Source: Tetracladium setigerum (lineage: Eukaryota; Ascomycota; Leotiomycetes; Helotiales). Taken from it: a stretch of 64,000 nt of DNA. The stretch is from assembly GCA_031472005.1 (NCBI GenBank), contig PZJY01000002.1, positions 2,852,001-2,916,000 of the forward strand, read 5' to 3'. The number at the start of each line of letters is the position of its first letter. Position 1 is the first letter of the stretch. The position numbers and the translations under genes are program-made. Of this stretch, positions 44,042 to 56,228 are shown in pieces. Under the pieces are notes generated by a model. It saw only the letters and a list, made by a program, of their open reading frames with translations, did no database searches and was not told the origin of the DNA.

Positions 44042-46201
44042 TAGGATAGGGCAACTTTCACCCTCCACAATAGTGTTACGATCGCCCGCGTCAGACTATT
44101 GACGCCCCCAAGCCGCTACCTCGGACGATATCAGCCATGGTTATATCTCCGGGCGCTGGGAGTGTCGCAGAAAGCCATGTTCCTGTGCGACTGAAAATCC
44201 ATCAATACTCCGAGAGACTGACGGGAAATACCCAACATGACCTATTCGAAAACATTTATATCTCACAGTACATGAAGCTGATTCATGATTACTGAGATTC
44301 CCCGTGGAAGGCTCATCTAGTTGCTGCGAGGGCTGACACTTCAACCATCACATTCCTTTGATGCAGCTCAACAAGTTGTGGATCCGCTCGCAAAGCCCAC
44401 AGGCTCAGATTTGCTGGTACGAACGTTGTTCCAGACCATATGTACTCTGCATGCGGTGATGGCACTGGATTTTGCTTTCGATGGACATCGACGACGACCC
44501 CGCGCGCGGCTGGGTTTGTAGACCGGACTTTTTGGACCGGAATGTAAACACTTCATGATCAGCATCATCCATCTACACTATTACTTATGCTTATACTATC
44601 CCCGATTAGTCCCGGGATCTGTTCACTTGGAACGTTTCAATATTTAAAATAATATAAAGATCCCTGGAACAAATGGAACTGGGTATGGCAAGAAGGGGAC
44701 TACATGGATACTTTTTGGATTGTGCCGGTAGCCTGTGCCACCTCCCTTGCTCTCCTCGCCAAGTTTCAAGTCACACCGCTAGTCTCTGGTAATCCGGATC
44801 CTCTATTTTCTTCTCGCCGACTCGTTGGTGAGACATGGCCGCGCCTCTACTCAAGTGTTAGCCGATCTGACGCTTTTGTGTAACATGACATTGACCATGA
44901 GCACCCCCAATCCGATAATCAGCGTATGCAGGACCTCCCACCATCTGTTCCACCCAACTTCATTCCCCAACATTCGTATCCCAGGACTCGCCTCCAATGT
45001 GTTTACTTCATATCATCACGACCTCCTTTATTCTGGCATCATCATAAGCCTCTGCTATCATACCACAACACAGTCTGCACGAATCTTGCAACTGTCCAGC
45101 TTCGAACACAAAAGGTCCCTTACACGATGAAGAGTATGTTGAACTCACAACTTCACTATAACTCTCCTCGTCCAGCGAAGATTGAGCCGGCAGCAAATCC
45201 CCATAGCTTGGGACTGGAGAACCACGCTCGAAACTTCTTACCTCTATTTCCAAGCGAATCGAACTTCCAGCATCTCCGGTAATTCTCCATCAAGAACAAG
45301 ACTGCCAATCGACTGCCGTTGTCATTTCCAAGGCGCCGACCCGATCAAAAAGTCATCAATAGTCTTTCGAATGCATCCACGATAAAGTAGCGCGTGTGAT
45401 GAAGCCGCAGGTCTATTCACCAATGGTGCTTCAATGAATCGATGCCTCACAAAAACTGTCCATTTTCGTCGACATACAGGATCACCGGGAATTTTCCTGC
45501 CAATAGCCAAATCAGCACTTTTTTTGGTTCCAAGTGGGAGTTTTACGACGGTCCTCATACCGAATATTGGGTAATTGGTGGATTATTATAGTATAAACTC
45601 GAAAGATGGGGTTCTGATCGCATGGCAAGTGGATTTGCAGGCCATAATATGGATCTTCAGTGTGGTATGTTGCATTGGTCCACGTCTACTGATCAACGTC
45701 CATTCGTGTTGCCAGGCTGGCTAGAGCAAAAATGCATGCAAAAATCTGTGAACGTGATCTAATAGGCACAAACAGTTGATGCTGGAGTGTTGGGATTTTG
45801 AACGTTGGAAAGGTCTGGAAGCTATGCCGAAACGAGTGAATCCGAGGATCGTTCTGTTTTTGTTTTCACAGCTGCCCACCATAGCAAGCAGCGAGTTGCT
45901 GGTCTTCGGTATTGATGCAGGCTTCTCAAAAATGCAATCTTGAGGTTATACTTGAGCTTATGCCCTTCGTTGTATCTTAAACGATTTCTTCTTGTTGCAA
46001 GACGAATACGCGGAATTAGGAGGATGGTTGTACGTTCCCCTCCAAAAATTCCTCCTAAAAGTAACAAGACACTTTCTGTTTTTCCTACTGCCCGCACTAT
46101 TCTGTACTGGCGAGATTCAGCCCATGCGATTCTGTTTTCCCCTCTCCCACTTCTTTCTTACCACACCTGCAAGTCCAGCAACAAATATGTATTGAGAAAA
46201 A
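44042..46201. other. Intergenic with unresolved ORFs
   Basis: 2.2 kb between the RraA-like gene and the end of the minus-strand P450. Two minus-strand frames, 45558-45322 and 45253-45008, have somewhat protein-like composition, but I could not connect them by introns or a single indel. No known domain is seen. Confidence 0.4.
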
Positions 46202-48388
46202 TCACTCGAGTTTTTCAAACCTCACCATCAATCTGTTTCCAATCGGCCCAGCCAAGTACATATCTTCTTGCTCAACCCCCTCATCATCAACCACAAAACT
46301 CTCAAAATTTATATAAACCGCCGCGATGACTAGTTTAATTTCTATTCCCAGCCATCCCACCGTCAGCAATTATGATTTACCATGCGATTTTTCACGCTGA
46401 TTCCAACATAGAGCACCCCTCATCATCTCAAAACAACGGGAAGGCCTAACAAGAAGAAAAAAGGGAACGACGAACCATGCATGGCAAAATTACTCCCAAC
46501 ACACATTCTCCCTCCACTCCCAAAGGCCCAAAAATACCTATCCCGCTTCTTCCTCTGCTCCTCCGTAAACCCATTACTATCATCCAACCAACGCGTATGA
46601 TCCCACTCCTCAGGATTCGGAAAGGCAGCCTCATTCCTATGCAGCGAGTGCGCTTGGGCACTTATCCTCATACCGCCTGGGATGGTGTAGGGCCCGAGGG
46701 TTGATGAGGGGAAGGGTGTCATTCGAGGTTGGCCGCCAGGGATGGCGGAGCGGAGACGCAGCGTTTCCATGATGATTGCGTGGAGGAGCGGGAGAGCTTC
46801 TATTTCTTTGGGGTCCGGAACTGTGTTTTTGAGACCCGGGCCGAAGTTTAGGCCGGGTGTGAGGGTGAGCAGTTCGGTTCGGAGGAGGCGTTGGAGGGGG
46901 AGGTTGAGTGAGAGGAAGTGCGAGATGTAGGTTAGTGTTACTCCGGATGTTTCAAAACCTGCTGCTAGTCTGTTTGTTATCGAGTTAGTTTTTGAGTTTG
47001 TCGTTGAGTGGGTTAGTAGCGGATATTGAGTGTTGGTTTACTCTCCCATCTACGCTGTCATAGCCAAGATATCCAACTACCACAAAAGAGAGGGGACTAG
47101 AAAGAGAACGCACTCATCAATCATCTCACTAGCAAGTCCCAATTCTTTGTTCAACACCCAGTCCTGATAAACCGTCGACTCCACTCCTTTCTCCTTCTCT
47201 TCCTTCTGAATCGCGCTCAAGATGGTCCCAAAAACAACAGGTTCATCCACCGGCTTCCTCTCCCCCTTCAAAACCTCCATGGCTTTCTCACAATGTACCT
47301 GCGCCCACACCTCTAACTCCTCATTTGCCGCATCCACAAACTTGGGTACGAGATTAATGCCCAACATCTTAGCCCATCTCGTCAAATTGGGAAGTTCCTG
47401 CGGGAAGTAGGGATATGTGTGACGACCATGAAAGAGACCGAGCCAGTGCTTTCGGAATTTCACGTCCTCGAGGAAGTTAGTGGAAGAGGAGAGACCGAAG
47501 AGATAGGCGGTGATGAAGTCCATGGTGGTGGCGTACCAGATTTCGTTGATGTTGACTGTGGTGGTAGCGGAGGAGGTGAGGAGGGGAAGGAGACGGCCGA
47601 ATACTAGAGCGTGCGATTGGGCGTGGAGGGATTCGGAGGCGTGGATGCTGGATTTGGAGTAGATGTGCGTTACCATTCTTTTGCGGGTGGAGTGAGGACG
47701 GGAATGGGGAGTGGAGAAGATGTTTGGTTGTCTGGTAATGAAGAAGTCATGTTAGTATTAATTTGTAGGTGTTTTTGGTGTCTGGAAAAAGGCAGAGATT
47801 GACGAGAGGGAAACAAACCCGTAGTTGTCGAAGAATGTATACCAGTCTCCTTTTTCGTAACTGCCGCCATAGACGGTTCGGATGCCGTTGACATCATTAA
47901 CACTCAGTTCGTTCGGGCCAACGAGAACTACAGGACCGAATTTGAGATGGGCAGCGTGGAGAGAGCGGTTTTCACGGCAACAAAAACGCGCAGTGAGAAT
48001 CCTGTTTTGGGAAATGGCAATTAGTTTTTGCTCATGTAGATAATTGGAGAAGAATTTCATTTAGCGAGAAGGAAAGTGTTTTAGATCAGATGGACATATC
48101 AGTCGAAGACCGTAAGTATTCTCTCCTAAACTCCCGAAGCTACCGCAATCAAGGGGAAGTCTGCACGAAAAACCTGAACTAACCAGAGAGGGGAGAAGCG
48201 AGCAGACCAGCTATACAAAGAATTTCGAATTAGTGACTATTCTCTTGTTTGCGAAGGACTATTTTGACTTACTGAGCCGCGGGAATGCGAGAAAGGGGTG
48301 AGATAAAGAGGGGGTGGATGAAAAATTTGTAGAGGCCAAGGGTAATGACCAGGAGAACGGCAATGCTAGGAATGAGGTGGATTGCCAT
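46202..48388 (-). CDS. Cytochrome P450 monooxygenase, microsomal
   Basis: Six exons: 48388-48273, 48210-48184 (27 nt), 48001-47819, 47731-47114, 46969-46476 and 46341-46202; 525 residues. All introns are GT-AG, and each junction restores a family motif. An N-terminal membrane anchor (IPSIAVLLVITLGLYKFF) precedes the hinge. Signatures: the AHWSARFSPLW region, SVNDVNGIRTVYGG, I-helix AGFETSG (A/G-G-x-E-T), K-helix ETLR, a PERF-equivalent near EEWDHTRWLDD, and the haem loop FGSGGRMCVG with the axial Cys near residue 470. It would act in the ER membrane with NADPH-P450 reductase. The CYP family and substrate are not identified, and neighbours do not form an evident biosynthetic cluster. Confidence 0.93.
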
Positions 48389-49715
48389 TGTGTTGCAATT
48401 GAATTCGCCTAATAGATGGCGAAGGTCTATTTGGTTGATCCGAACTGATTGAAGGACTGATTGAAGAGCTGAAGTAAAGATCTGGGGCAGAACTCTGTAT
48501 TTATGGAGAGGGGCGAAATTTTGAAGCTGACGGTGAGACAAAATGAGAAATGCTTTGGTATTCTCTTGATTGAGAGATAGAGGAAGGGCTTAGAGGCCTA
48601 GGAGGAGTGAGAAGTATATATAAAATAACCCTTTCCAGTACAATCCACCAGCAACAAATATATCTTCAAAAATATCCAACAATCCCAGAAACAGAGATTT
48701 GTGAAGCTGATTAGGAACAGCTCATATTCAACAGGCCGCTCACCAACCGGCTAAATTGATAGCTCCCCCTTCTTATCGCTTGATAAAAAGGGGAAAGTGG
48801 GTACACAATGCCAAGGCGGGGACGCAGCCGTTGAAGGATGTCCTGGGCAGTGGGCCAGTCTAACTTATTATGGGCATTAAAATACGGGATGTGGGAACCT
48901 TCTAGACCACGTTTATGTTGGCGAAGCGAGCTACACCCCACGTTCTAACCACGTTTCAACGTCTTGAACTTTCCTTTTTTGTTCTTTTTTTTCGTTCGCG
49001 TTCCTGCTAGCTTAACGGTACTCGTTCGTCGGATCGTGTTGACGTAAGATATGTGATCAAAATTAGGTAACCTTCGATCTTCGACTGAATCAAGGTAGGT
49101 TGATATCTACGAAGTACAGTATTCTGATTGAAGAATGTGGTCTGATTGATAGAGAATCCAAGGTGCAAGACGGCGTTATTAAAGTTGGTGATGGCCTTTG
49201 ACGGCGCCCATCAACTCATAAATGCATAATTAGTCTCCTTCAGCCGGTAAAGTAGACAGAGGAATATTGGTTTACGACAGATTTCGACTGATAGTTTTCA
49301 TTGTGTGTGTTGAGAATTGATAACTGTTGCCGTTCTGTGGGCACGAATGATAGGGTGATATCAGAAGCTTCGTCCTTATTCATCATCATAAACTTTTGAA
49401 CTTCAAAAAGTCGGCGTAAGCATTTTCTTCCCTGTACTTAAGACCCTGAGGCTCCCGTGTACACCAGAAGAGACCCATCGTTCGGTTCTCATTGTCGTTT
49501 TGGATTTGGGGTTGTTGTTTGTTCGCTTAAGTCGCTGGGCGTCACGTGCCAGAGCAAAGAGGGATGTGCAATGTATCAAAAGTTGTACAGTGCTGTACCT
49601 CTGCAATACAAAATAATACAGTTATCGGGTGTGTATACTTAGGCTCCCATAAACAGCTTTCAATATATATATCGCATATGCTGTCTCCCATCAATTTTTG
49701 ATGCCGGGTGACAGC
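48389..49715. other. Intergenic between P450 and OB-fold gene
   Basis: P450 promoter and the 3' region of the OB-fold gene. AT-rich; no gene is supported. Confidence 0.5.
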
Positions 49716-50843
49716 TCAATCCTGGGAAGGGGGACTATCAAGAGGAAGTGTCTCCCCAAAAGCCTCAATGGCACTTGTCTTTCCCTCTCTCGGTCTTCCC
49801 ACAAACTTCTGTACCCACTCCCTTACGCTTTTCGTCCTCTCCAATTGCAGATTTCCGCTCTTCTCCAGATCAGCCGTATTGTAGCAGCCACCTAAATCGT
49901 CCCTATCAACCCTCTTCCGATACAGCAAGTGAACCTTGGTCACATCCTTTCTCAGGCTTTGTCCATAAACCCTCCCCCGAAAACTACTCAGTGCAACATT
50001 TCTCATTAGCACTACATCTTGTGGTCGCAACTTCTCAAGGACATGCTCGTTTTCTTGCTCTTGGCAAGGGTTGTTGGAGAGCCAAAAATTGACTCCAAAT
50101 CCGGTTTTGAATTCATCCCCCACCAGGAGCTCGAGAAGTTTTATGTTGGTTCCACGTTTGGTTTTGATGCTTCGTGTCGGTGCAACGGAGATCAATCCCA
50201 CTATCAAGTCGACAGTCATGGTTTGCGGATTGATGGAAGCAAGATAGTTCGCGTTTGGAATATCCTTAATTGTGCTTAAAGACGCTTTAAACGTAGGAAT
50301 ATTCTGCGCGTCACGACGAGACGAGACGAGAGAGTCGAAAGTAGTCGCGTAAGATACCCCATCACCTGCTGTAAAGGAATTTTGACTTGCTTGTGACACA
50401 GCGTCAATTTGTGAGGAGGGAATATCTTGATGGACGCAATAGGACTCTTCGTAAAACTGTGTCAGGACTTCTTCGACAGCTCCAAAGCTTGCTTGACCAT
50501 TTGCCCTTTCCTCTACTCTTCCGGCTTGGGAGCATTCATCGATATATGTATCGACGTTGAAAGTAGCAAAGAATTGAGTACCGCCGTGATATTCTTCTTT
50601 CCATATATTTTGGGAGACACCGGTTGGAAGGTGTTTTCGGTCGAGGGGGAGTGATCTCCAATAGGGAACATCGCTGGTGGAGGTTTGGGACGCCTCCTCT
50701 GGCGTTGCCTGGTCGGATTTGTCAAGTTTCGCAAAACGCACCATGGGTTCTTCGAAGCCGTTGAGAAGATCAACTTCTTCACCCCAACTCAAGGAGCTCG
50801 CTTCGGGTGCGCTTGTGATGAAGATCAACTTGTTAGGTGCCAT
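49716..50843 (-). CDS. OB-fold protein, possible single-stranded DNA binder
   Basis: Intronless, 375 residues, ATG at 50843 (MAPNKLIFITSAPEA). The first half is acidic and disordered. From about residue 205 a fold resembling an OB domain is visible: TMTVDLIVGLISVAPTRSI, LLELLVGDEFKTGFGVNFWL, LRPQDVVLMRNVALSSFRGR, then VYGQSLRKDVTKVHLLYRK. The order (a V-G-V/I strand, polar turn, 'lleLlVgDet', then 'L..GDvVll.NvaL..FrG.vygqS') is the pattern of RPA-like OB domains. It could act in telomere, repair or meiotic complexes, but no specific family is recognised. It is divergent from the AIM32-like gene with 588 bp between starts. Confidence 0.7.
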   Translation of the reverse strand: MAPNKLIFITSAPEASSLSWGEEVDLLNGFEEPMVRFAKLDKSDQATPEEASQTSTSDVPYWRSLPLDRKHLPTGVSQNIWKEEYHGGTQFFATFNVDTYIDECSQAGRVEERANGQASFGAVEEVLTQFYEESYCVHQDIPSSQIDAVSQASQNSFTAGDGVSYATTFDSLVSSRRDAQNIPTFKASLSTIKDIPNANYLASINPQTMTVDLIVGLISVAPTRSIKTKRGTNIKLLELLVGDEFKTGFGVNFWLSNNPCQEQENEHVLEKLRPQDVVLMRNVALSSFRGRVYGQSLRKDVTKVHLLYRKRVDRDDLGGCYNTADLEKSGNLQLERTKSVREWVQKFVGRPREGKTSAIEAFGETLPLDSPPSQD

Positions 50844-51431
50844 CTTGCATGTCCGAGAATCCGTAGGAAGACTTTTGAGCCAGACACAAGGTAAAATTCC
50901 GAAGTTTGGATGGCTGCGAGTTGGCAGCAGCCAGCAAGTAATTCGTTGAAAGCAAATTCACCCATGTCCCTCCCGCAGGTGCATTTACGAGTATGGCATC
51001 GTAGGTAGGTCGTAAATTGTTTGGATGTTTTGGCGAAGCTTCCGCCAAGCCAAATGTGACGATCCAAAACAAAAAGTGCCGCGCAAGCCGCAACACACTT
51101 CGTGAACTTATCAGATCCTCGCTCTCCAATCAAAGAGACCACCCTATTATCAGATCAGAGAAACGCTGAGTAAACAGCCTCGTCACGTCGCATTCTTTGC
51201 CCATTACACATCATACACAACCTCTCAAGCAACCAATCATCTCAAGAAGTTGATACGGATACGGACTTCGCTATTTGGCGGGGCGTGCGGATTTATGCGC
51301 ACCCTTGCCCCACCAAAGAATTCCCGTCATCTAAGTGGTTTCCAACTGCCTCTGGCAGGTATAAATGTTGCGACACGTCTCAACGGAGAGGTTGCGGAAG
51401 CAGCAATTTCCTCGAATTTCGTGACGCAGTC
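50844..51431. other. Shared divergent promoter
   Basis: 588 bp between the OB-fold and AIM32-like starts. Open frames on both strands are short. A TAGGTAGGT element lies at about 51001-51010. Confidence 0.5.
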
Positions 51432-52524
51432 ATGGCTTCAATGCTTAAGAACCTACTCGGCAGTGCCAAATTGGCTGTTGTTGGCCCTTCAGATGGAATT
51501 ACGCCTTGCGCATCCTTATTTCCAAAAGTTAACCCAGCCCTGGACGGAGAAGACTGCGAACACGACTGCGACTCTTGTCATATCAACTATCCCAAGGGTT
51601 TCAAAATCGAGGAGGATGACAAGCTATACGGGCATGTCAAGGAATGGAGCACACATGTTTTGATTGCGACTGGGAAAACAGACTGGGTGCGAGATGTGGC
51701 AGATGAGAAGGGCAGTCTGATGGAAGCCATTGACAAGAAGGCAAACGTAAAGCCAACTAATGGAGTAAGTTGGCACTTAACGCTTTTTGCGCCTGTACTA
51801 ACGTTCGTGACAGAAATTGATGCTCTCGGCTTCGAATATACCTACTCCTTCTCACTCAACCGATTACTCTGAGCCCACAACCGTCTTACTTCTCCCCGCA
51901 TTCATAATTATCGATAATGTCACCCCAGGATCCGTTGATACCCTCATATCTGAATTTGTGAATAAAGGTCCTACAAATAGCACACCATTAGGGCCAATCT
52001 CGATACCTACATCCCTTCCCGATCCTCTACCTACAGCCGAGCAGTTAACATCAAGACCCTGCCCACACCGAGCTCTCATTCTCCTCTGCTCACAGAGAAC
52101 CCGAGATGCACGATGTGGACAAAGTGCTCCTCTCCTGCGAAAAGAGCTGGAGAGACAACTACGGACGTGTGGTTTATACCGAGATCTAGATGACGAAAGA
52201 CCTGGTGGCGTTGGAATATACTTCATTTCGCACGTGGGAGGACATAAATACTCCGCCAATGTCATGATATACCGAAAAGCTAATGCCTTTGGATTAGACT
52301 TTGTGGAACGAGGCAAGCTGGATGGGGAGATTTGTCCGCCGCCAGCGAAACCTGCTGCGGGTGAGGTGAATGAGGGTGCAGCGCAGTGTATGTGGATTGC
52401 GAGAGTTAGACCACAGGATTGTGAGGGTATTGTCAAGTTTACTGTTTTGCAAGGGAAACTTGTGAAACCTGAGAGCCAGTTAAGAGCAGGGTTTGATAGA
52501 CAGAAAGGGCTTTTCAGTTGGTAG
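51432..52524 (+). CDS. AIM32-like thioredoxin-fold ferredoxin (sucrase/ferredoxin-like)
   Basis: Exons 51432-51764 and 51814-52524, intron 51765-51813 (GTAAGT, CTAAC branch, ACAG), phase 0; 347 residues. An open frame runs upstream without an ATG, so the start is taken at 51432 (MASMLKNLLGSAKL). The sucrase/ferredoxin-like family signatures are present: CDSCHINYPKGFKI, KEWSTHVLIATGKTDW and VADEKGSLMEAI. The C-terminal thioredoxin-like ferredoxin has C203-x8-C212 (LLCSQRTRDARC) and H251-x3-H255 (SHVGGHK), the Cys2His2 set that binds a [2Fe-2S] cluster in Apd1/Aim32 proteins. Yeast Aim32 is mitochondrial; whether this copy is mitochondrial is not certain from its N-terminus. Confidence 0.88.
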
Positions 52525-52892
52525 AAGGTTTGTAGCATTTTTTTTACTTAGATGATGTTGATAGAAGTCCTTCAATGAGACACAAATATAAAGAAGATTT
52601 ATAATTACCTACAATGATATAAAACATTACCTCAATTAATTAAAAACCAATTTCCACATCAATCAAACCGTTGAGGAGTTGTCGCACTCAATGATATCGG
52701 GTCACGTGAGATCCGATCCTGGTCGCGTAAGGTTCGCTGGTTGCCAGAGGCAACAGACAAACTCTCAACTATCAACAACAATTCGAGATGGCTATCACCT
52801 TTCTCCACAACGAACATGAAGTCAACCATTCCTAGCATCGATGCATAATTTCGTGCTGTGACTTCTACTCAATCGACCATCCTTTGTTCAAT
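52525..52892. other. Intergenic AIM32-like / formin-like gene
   Basis: AT-rich 3' UTR followed by a short promoter with a TCACGTGA palindrome at about 52703-52710, a possible bHLH-type site. Confidence 0.4.
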
Positions 52893-55515
52893 ATGTCTAA
52901 CGATCATCCTTCACCAGCATTACACCATAAACGCGCCAAGTCAGCGGTGTTGTCGTTCATAAAGCGCACACCCTCTGCTGGAGCAACTCTCTCAACATCG
53001 ACTGGCTTCGCCGCAGAACCCAATTTCAAAGCCATGCCATTGCTTCCTCAAGATCATCCTCATTATAGAGCGCTCGGTGAACTTCAACAAAATCAACAGA
53101 CACATCAACCCAGTTCACCAACAAAATCCAAGGATGTCCGACCATCCAACAATGAGGGGAGATCACTACACAAGAAGACTATGAGCACGATATCTTTGAA
53201 GTCGTTGGCTGGTAGGGGGGACTCGGATAAGACATCCAAATCGAAGGAACCTCGACCAGAAAAGCCTAAGAAGACCAAGTCATCGACCAATCTCGCGACC
53301 CTCCTCTCACGCCCAAAGTCCTCCAAGAGCTTGCAGAAACAAGCACAGGAGGAAGAACTCAGGATGCAAAAGGATAAAGAAAATCGAGCACCCTCGTCCT
53401 CTCCTGTCGACACAAGCCGACCTCCCCCAATATATGCTCAATTCTCCAGCGAGCACTTCACCAAACAACAATTTGGAGGAAAGTTTCTCGAGGAGGAGAT
53501 CGATCGATATACACCCCAGAACTATTCCGCAAGCCAGCAACGGGATTTCTATCATGGTCCTGGTCAGCACCCATCTCTTACTAGACGCGAAGACGGTTCC
53601 CAACGACCAAAATCAACATATCTTCCAAGCAACTTTAGCTTACAGGACCTGACCAGGAGGGTCAGTGGTGGCTCAAGACACAGCTCTGAGCTAGCAAGGA
53701 AACTATCTGAATCTCGGCGACCAAGTGCAACGCGGATGTTGACCTCGTCATCTACACAGTCAGATGTTCGTGCGCCAAGTCGAGGGCAGAGAGTGATCAC
53801 GGCAGTCTCATCCTTGACCACCAAGCAAAGAGCCCCAGAATCACAGAAAGGGACAGAGAAGGAGCAAGCACTCGCAGATAAGGATGTTGACAGAGAGTTT
53901 GAGGCAATGCTCGATCGTAGGAACATTCCTGAGCATCAACGTGGGAAGATGCGAAATCTTGCCATGTCTATGAAGAAAGATTTCGTCAAGCAAGATTGGG
54001 CGGAGATTGCTGCAGCAAAGAATGGGAGACCTGGAACAAACGGAAGTGTGTCAAGTGCTGATGCAACTTCCGAAACCCAAGAGATCCCTGATACTAAGGC
54101 AAAACGACCAAGAAGTCGTACCTTTACCCTCTCTAGAGCTGTGAGCCGGGAAACCTTATCAATCACGAAGAAGTCAAAGGTCGGAGCAACATTCGGCCGC
54201 CATTCCAGAAAAAACTCGTCCGAAAACGTTAAAGACACAGGCAAATCGTTGACTTCCTCGAGCGCTGCGGCTGCGCAGAACATTGTAGCCAAGTTCAAAG
54301 GACAAACTCCAACCGATTTCGTCGCGTATCTTAGAAAAGTACAAAAGCCTGAACTTGTCGAAGTTGGCCGCCTCCATAAATTGAGGCTCCTGCTCCGTAA
54401 TGAAACAGTTGCATGGACCGATGAGTTCATCGGCCAAGGTGGAATGGCAGAGATGGTTGGGTTGCTACACAGGATCTTAGCAGTTGAATGGAGGTATGTA
54501 CATGATTTAATGATGCCCGTGCATTGCTAATTGATTAAGGGAGGAACATGAGGACACTCTTCTTCACGAAGTACTCTTATGTCTCAAAGGTCTTTGCACA
54601 ACGGAGCTTGCCTTGGAGCATCTTAACAACTTCCAAACCACCCTCTTCCCAGCATTAATTCATATGCTCTTTGATGAGGAAAAGAAGGGCCCAAGTGAAT
54701 TCACGACACGCAACATTGTCACTTGGCTTCTTTTTACATATCTCAAATCTGCGCCTTTGCCCGAACGTCCCCAGAGAGCCAAGGTTCTTCTATCTTATCT
54801 ACGAGATCCGCAAAAGAGCGAGTCTGAGCGACCAGTTGGGTTTGTGCTTGACATGAGACGGGAAAGACCATATCGAGTCTGGTGCAAGGAAGTTGTCAAT
54901 GTTACCAAGGAGGTTTTCTGGATCTTCTTGCACAACTTGAATGTTATTGCTCTTCCAGGTGCTCGTGTTCACGGAGAAGATGAGCCAGCTCCTTGTGCAT
55001 CCATCAACACAGCTATCTCAACACCCGGCTTTGATATCACAAATATCCATCACGTCTACATGATCAAACATTTCCCAAAGGAGCTCCCGCCGGTTCCTGC
55101 AGCACCTTATGTTGGCGGCGTAGAATGGGATGCAACAAACTATCTCGCATCTCATCTGGATCTTGTCAATGGTATTCTCGCTTGCCTGGAAAGCAGTGAA
55201 GAACGGAATGCTCTCCGCGAATACATGCTCGTCTCTGGCTGGGAGAAATGCATGGGATCTACCCTGCGTCTTTGTAAAGAAAAGTTTTACGGTGGAGTTC
55301 ACGCTGGACTTAGGTGCTGGGTTGCAGCAGCCGTAGAAGATGGATGGGACAGTCATGATGTTCGATGTGGACCACGAGTTGAGAGTCGAAGTCCTGTGAG
55401 GAAAAGTCCAAAAAAGGCACCAGCCCAAGTGGCACCCAAGATCGATATGAAACTTGATTTCCAGGGAGCAGCAGACCCAAAGATTATCAACAGTAATGAT
55501 GACGGTTGGTTATGA
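52893..55515 (+). CDS. Formin-type GBD/FH3 domain protein without FH1/FH2
   Basis: Exons 52893-54493 and 54540-55515; the 46-nt intron (GTATGT...TTAAG) is phase 2. 858 residues from ATG 52893 (MSNDHPSPAL). The N-terminal about 320 residues are disordered, basic and Ser-rich. From about 332, FEAMLDRRNIPEHQRGKMRN matches the Rho GTPase-binding entry of Diaphanous-type formins, and TPTDFVAYLRKVQ (about 475) with ELVEVGRLHKLRLLLRNETV begins the armadillo-like FH3 region that continues to about 790. There is no poly-Pro FH1 and no FH2 actin-nucleating domain, and the frame ends normally (DDGWL). It probably acts as a Rho-responsive polarity or scaffold factor; that is inference from the GBD/FH3 module. 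Confidence 0.82.
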
Positions 55516-56228
55516 AGGCGTAGTACATATGGAGTTTTTGATATTGTTTCCTTTTGTTGGATGGTTTCCGGGCTTTTGGGGGGACTTCGCGCTTCTACTT
55601 CTTTGACGATTGGAGATGACTGTTTGGGTAGTTCTTTTTCTTTTTTCTTTGTAGGTTTTTGATGATTGCGATGAGTAATGAGCACGGCGCAGATGGTTAT
55701 TCGCGGAGTCTTACTTTAGGAACGAATATGAACGTAAATTGAACATGACTGCTTTATTACATTCATCCTATTCTGCTCTGCACCTTTGCTGTGATCATTT
55801 GATAACCCTCCTGCACAACATTCCATATCACCAACGTATGCATCCATAAGGTCAACTTATTCAACAGAAAACCCTTCCTTCAACAGCCTCATCTGGTTCT
55901 GCAGATTCATCGCACTTCTCGCACACACAGGGATTCCCATTCGCCTTCCCACTCAACCGTCAACACTCGGCTAAGGGTATGCCCCACTTCACTTAACTTT
56001 TTTAATGCCTATATGTATACTGTTGTTTCTTCCCAAATTTCTCTCCGAAGTCTCTCACAGTAGGCGCAAGTCGATCTCGCATCCCTCATCCTGCTCGTTT
56101 ACTCGGCCTTTCCCACATAACAATCGCCCTCAAATTCACCAGGAGATTCAGATCGATTCAATATTAAACAAAGGCCAGAAAAGATTTAGATCTGTGTATC
56201 CGGGAGATGTGCTTGGGAGTCAGATGGA
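55516..56228. other. Intergenic or 5' leader of the next gene
   Basis: Could contain an unrecognised 5' exon of the downstream unknown gene: a 108-residue ORF starts at 56005 in another frame but has no recognisable features. Confidence 0.4.
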
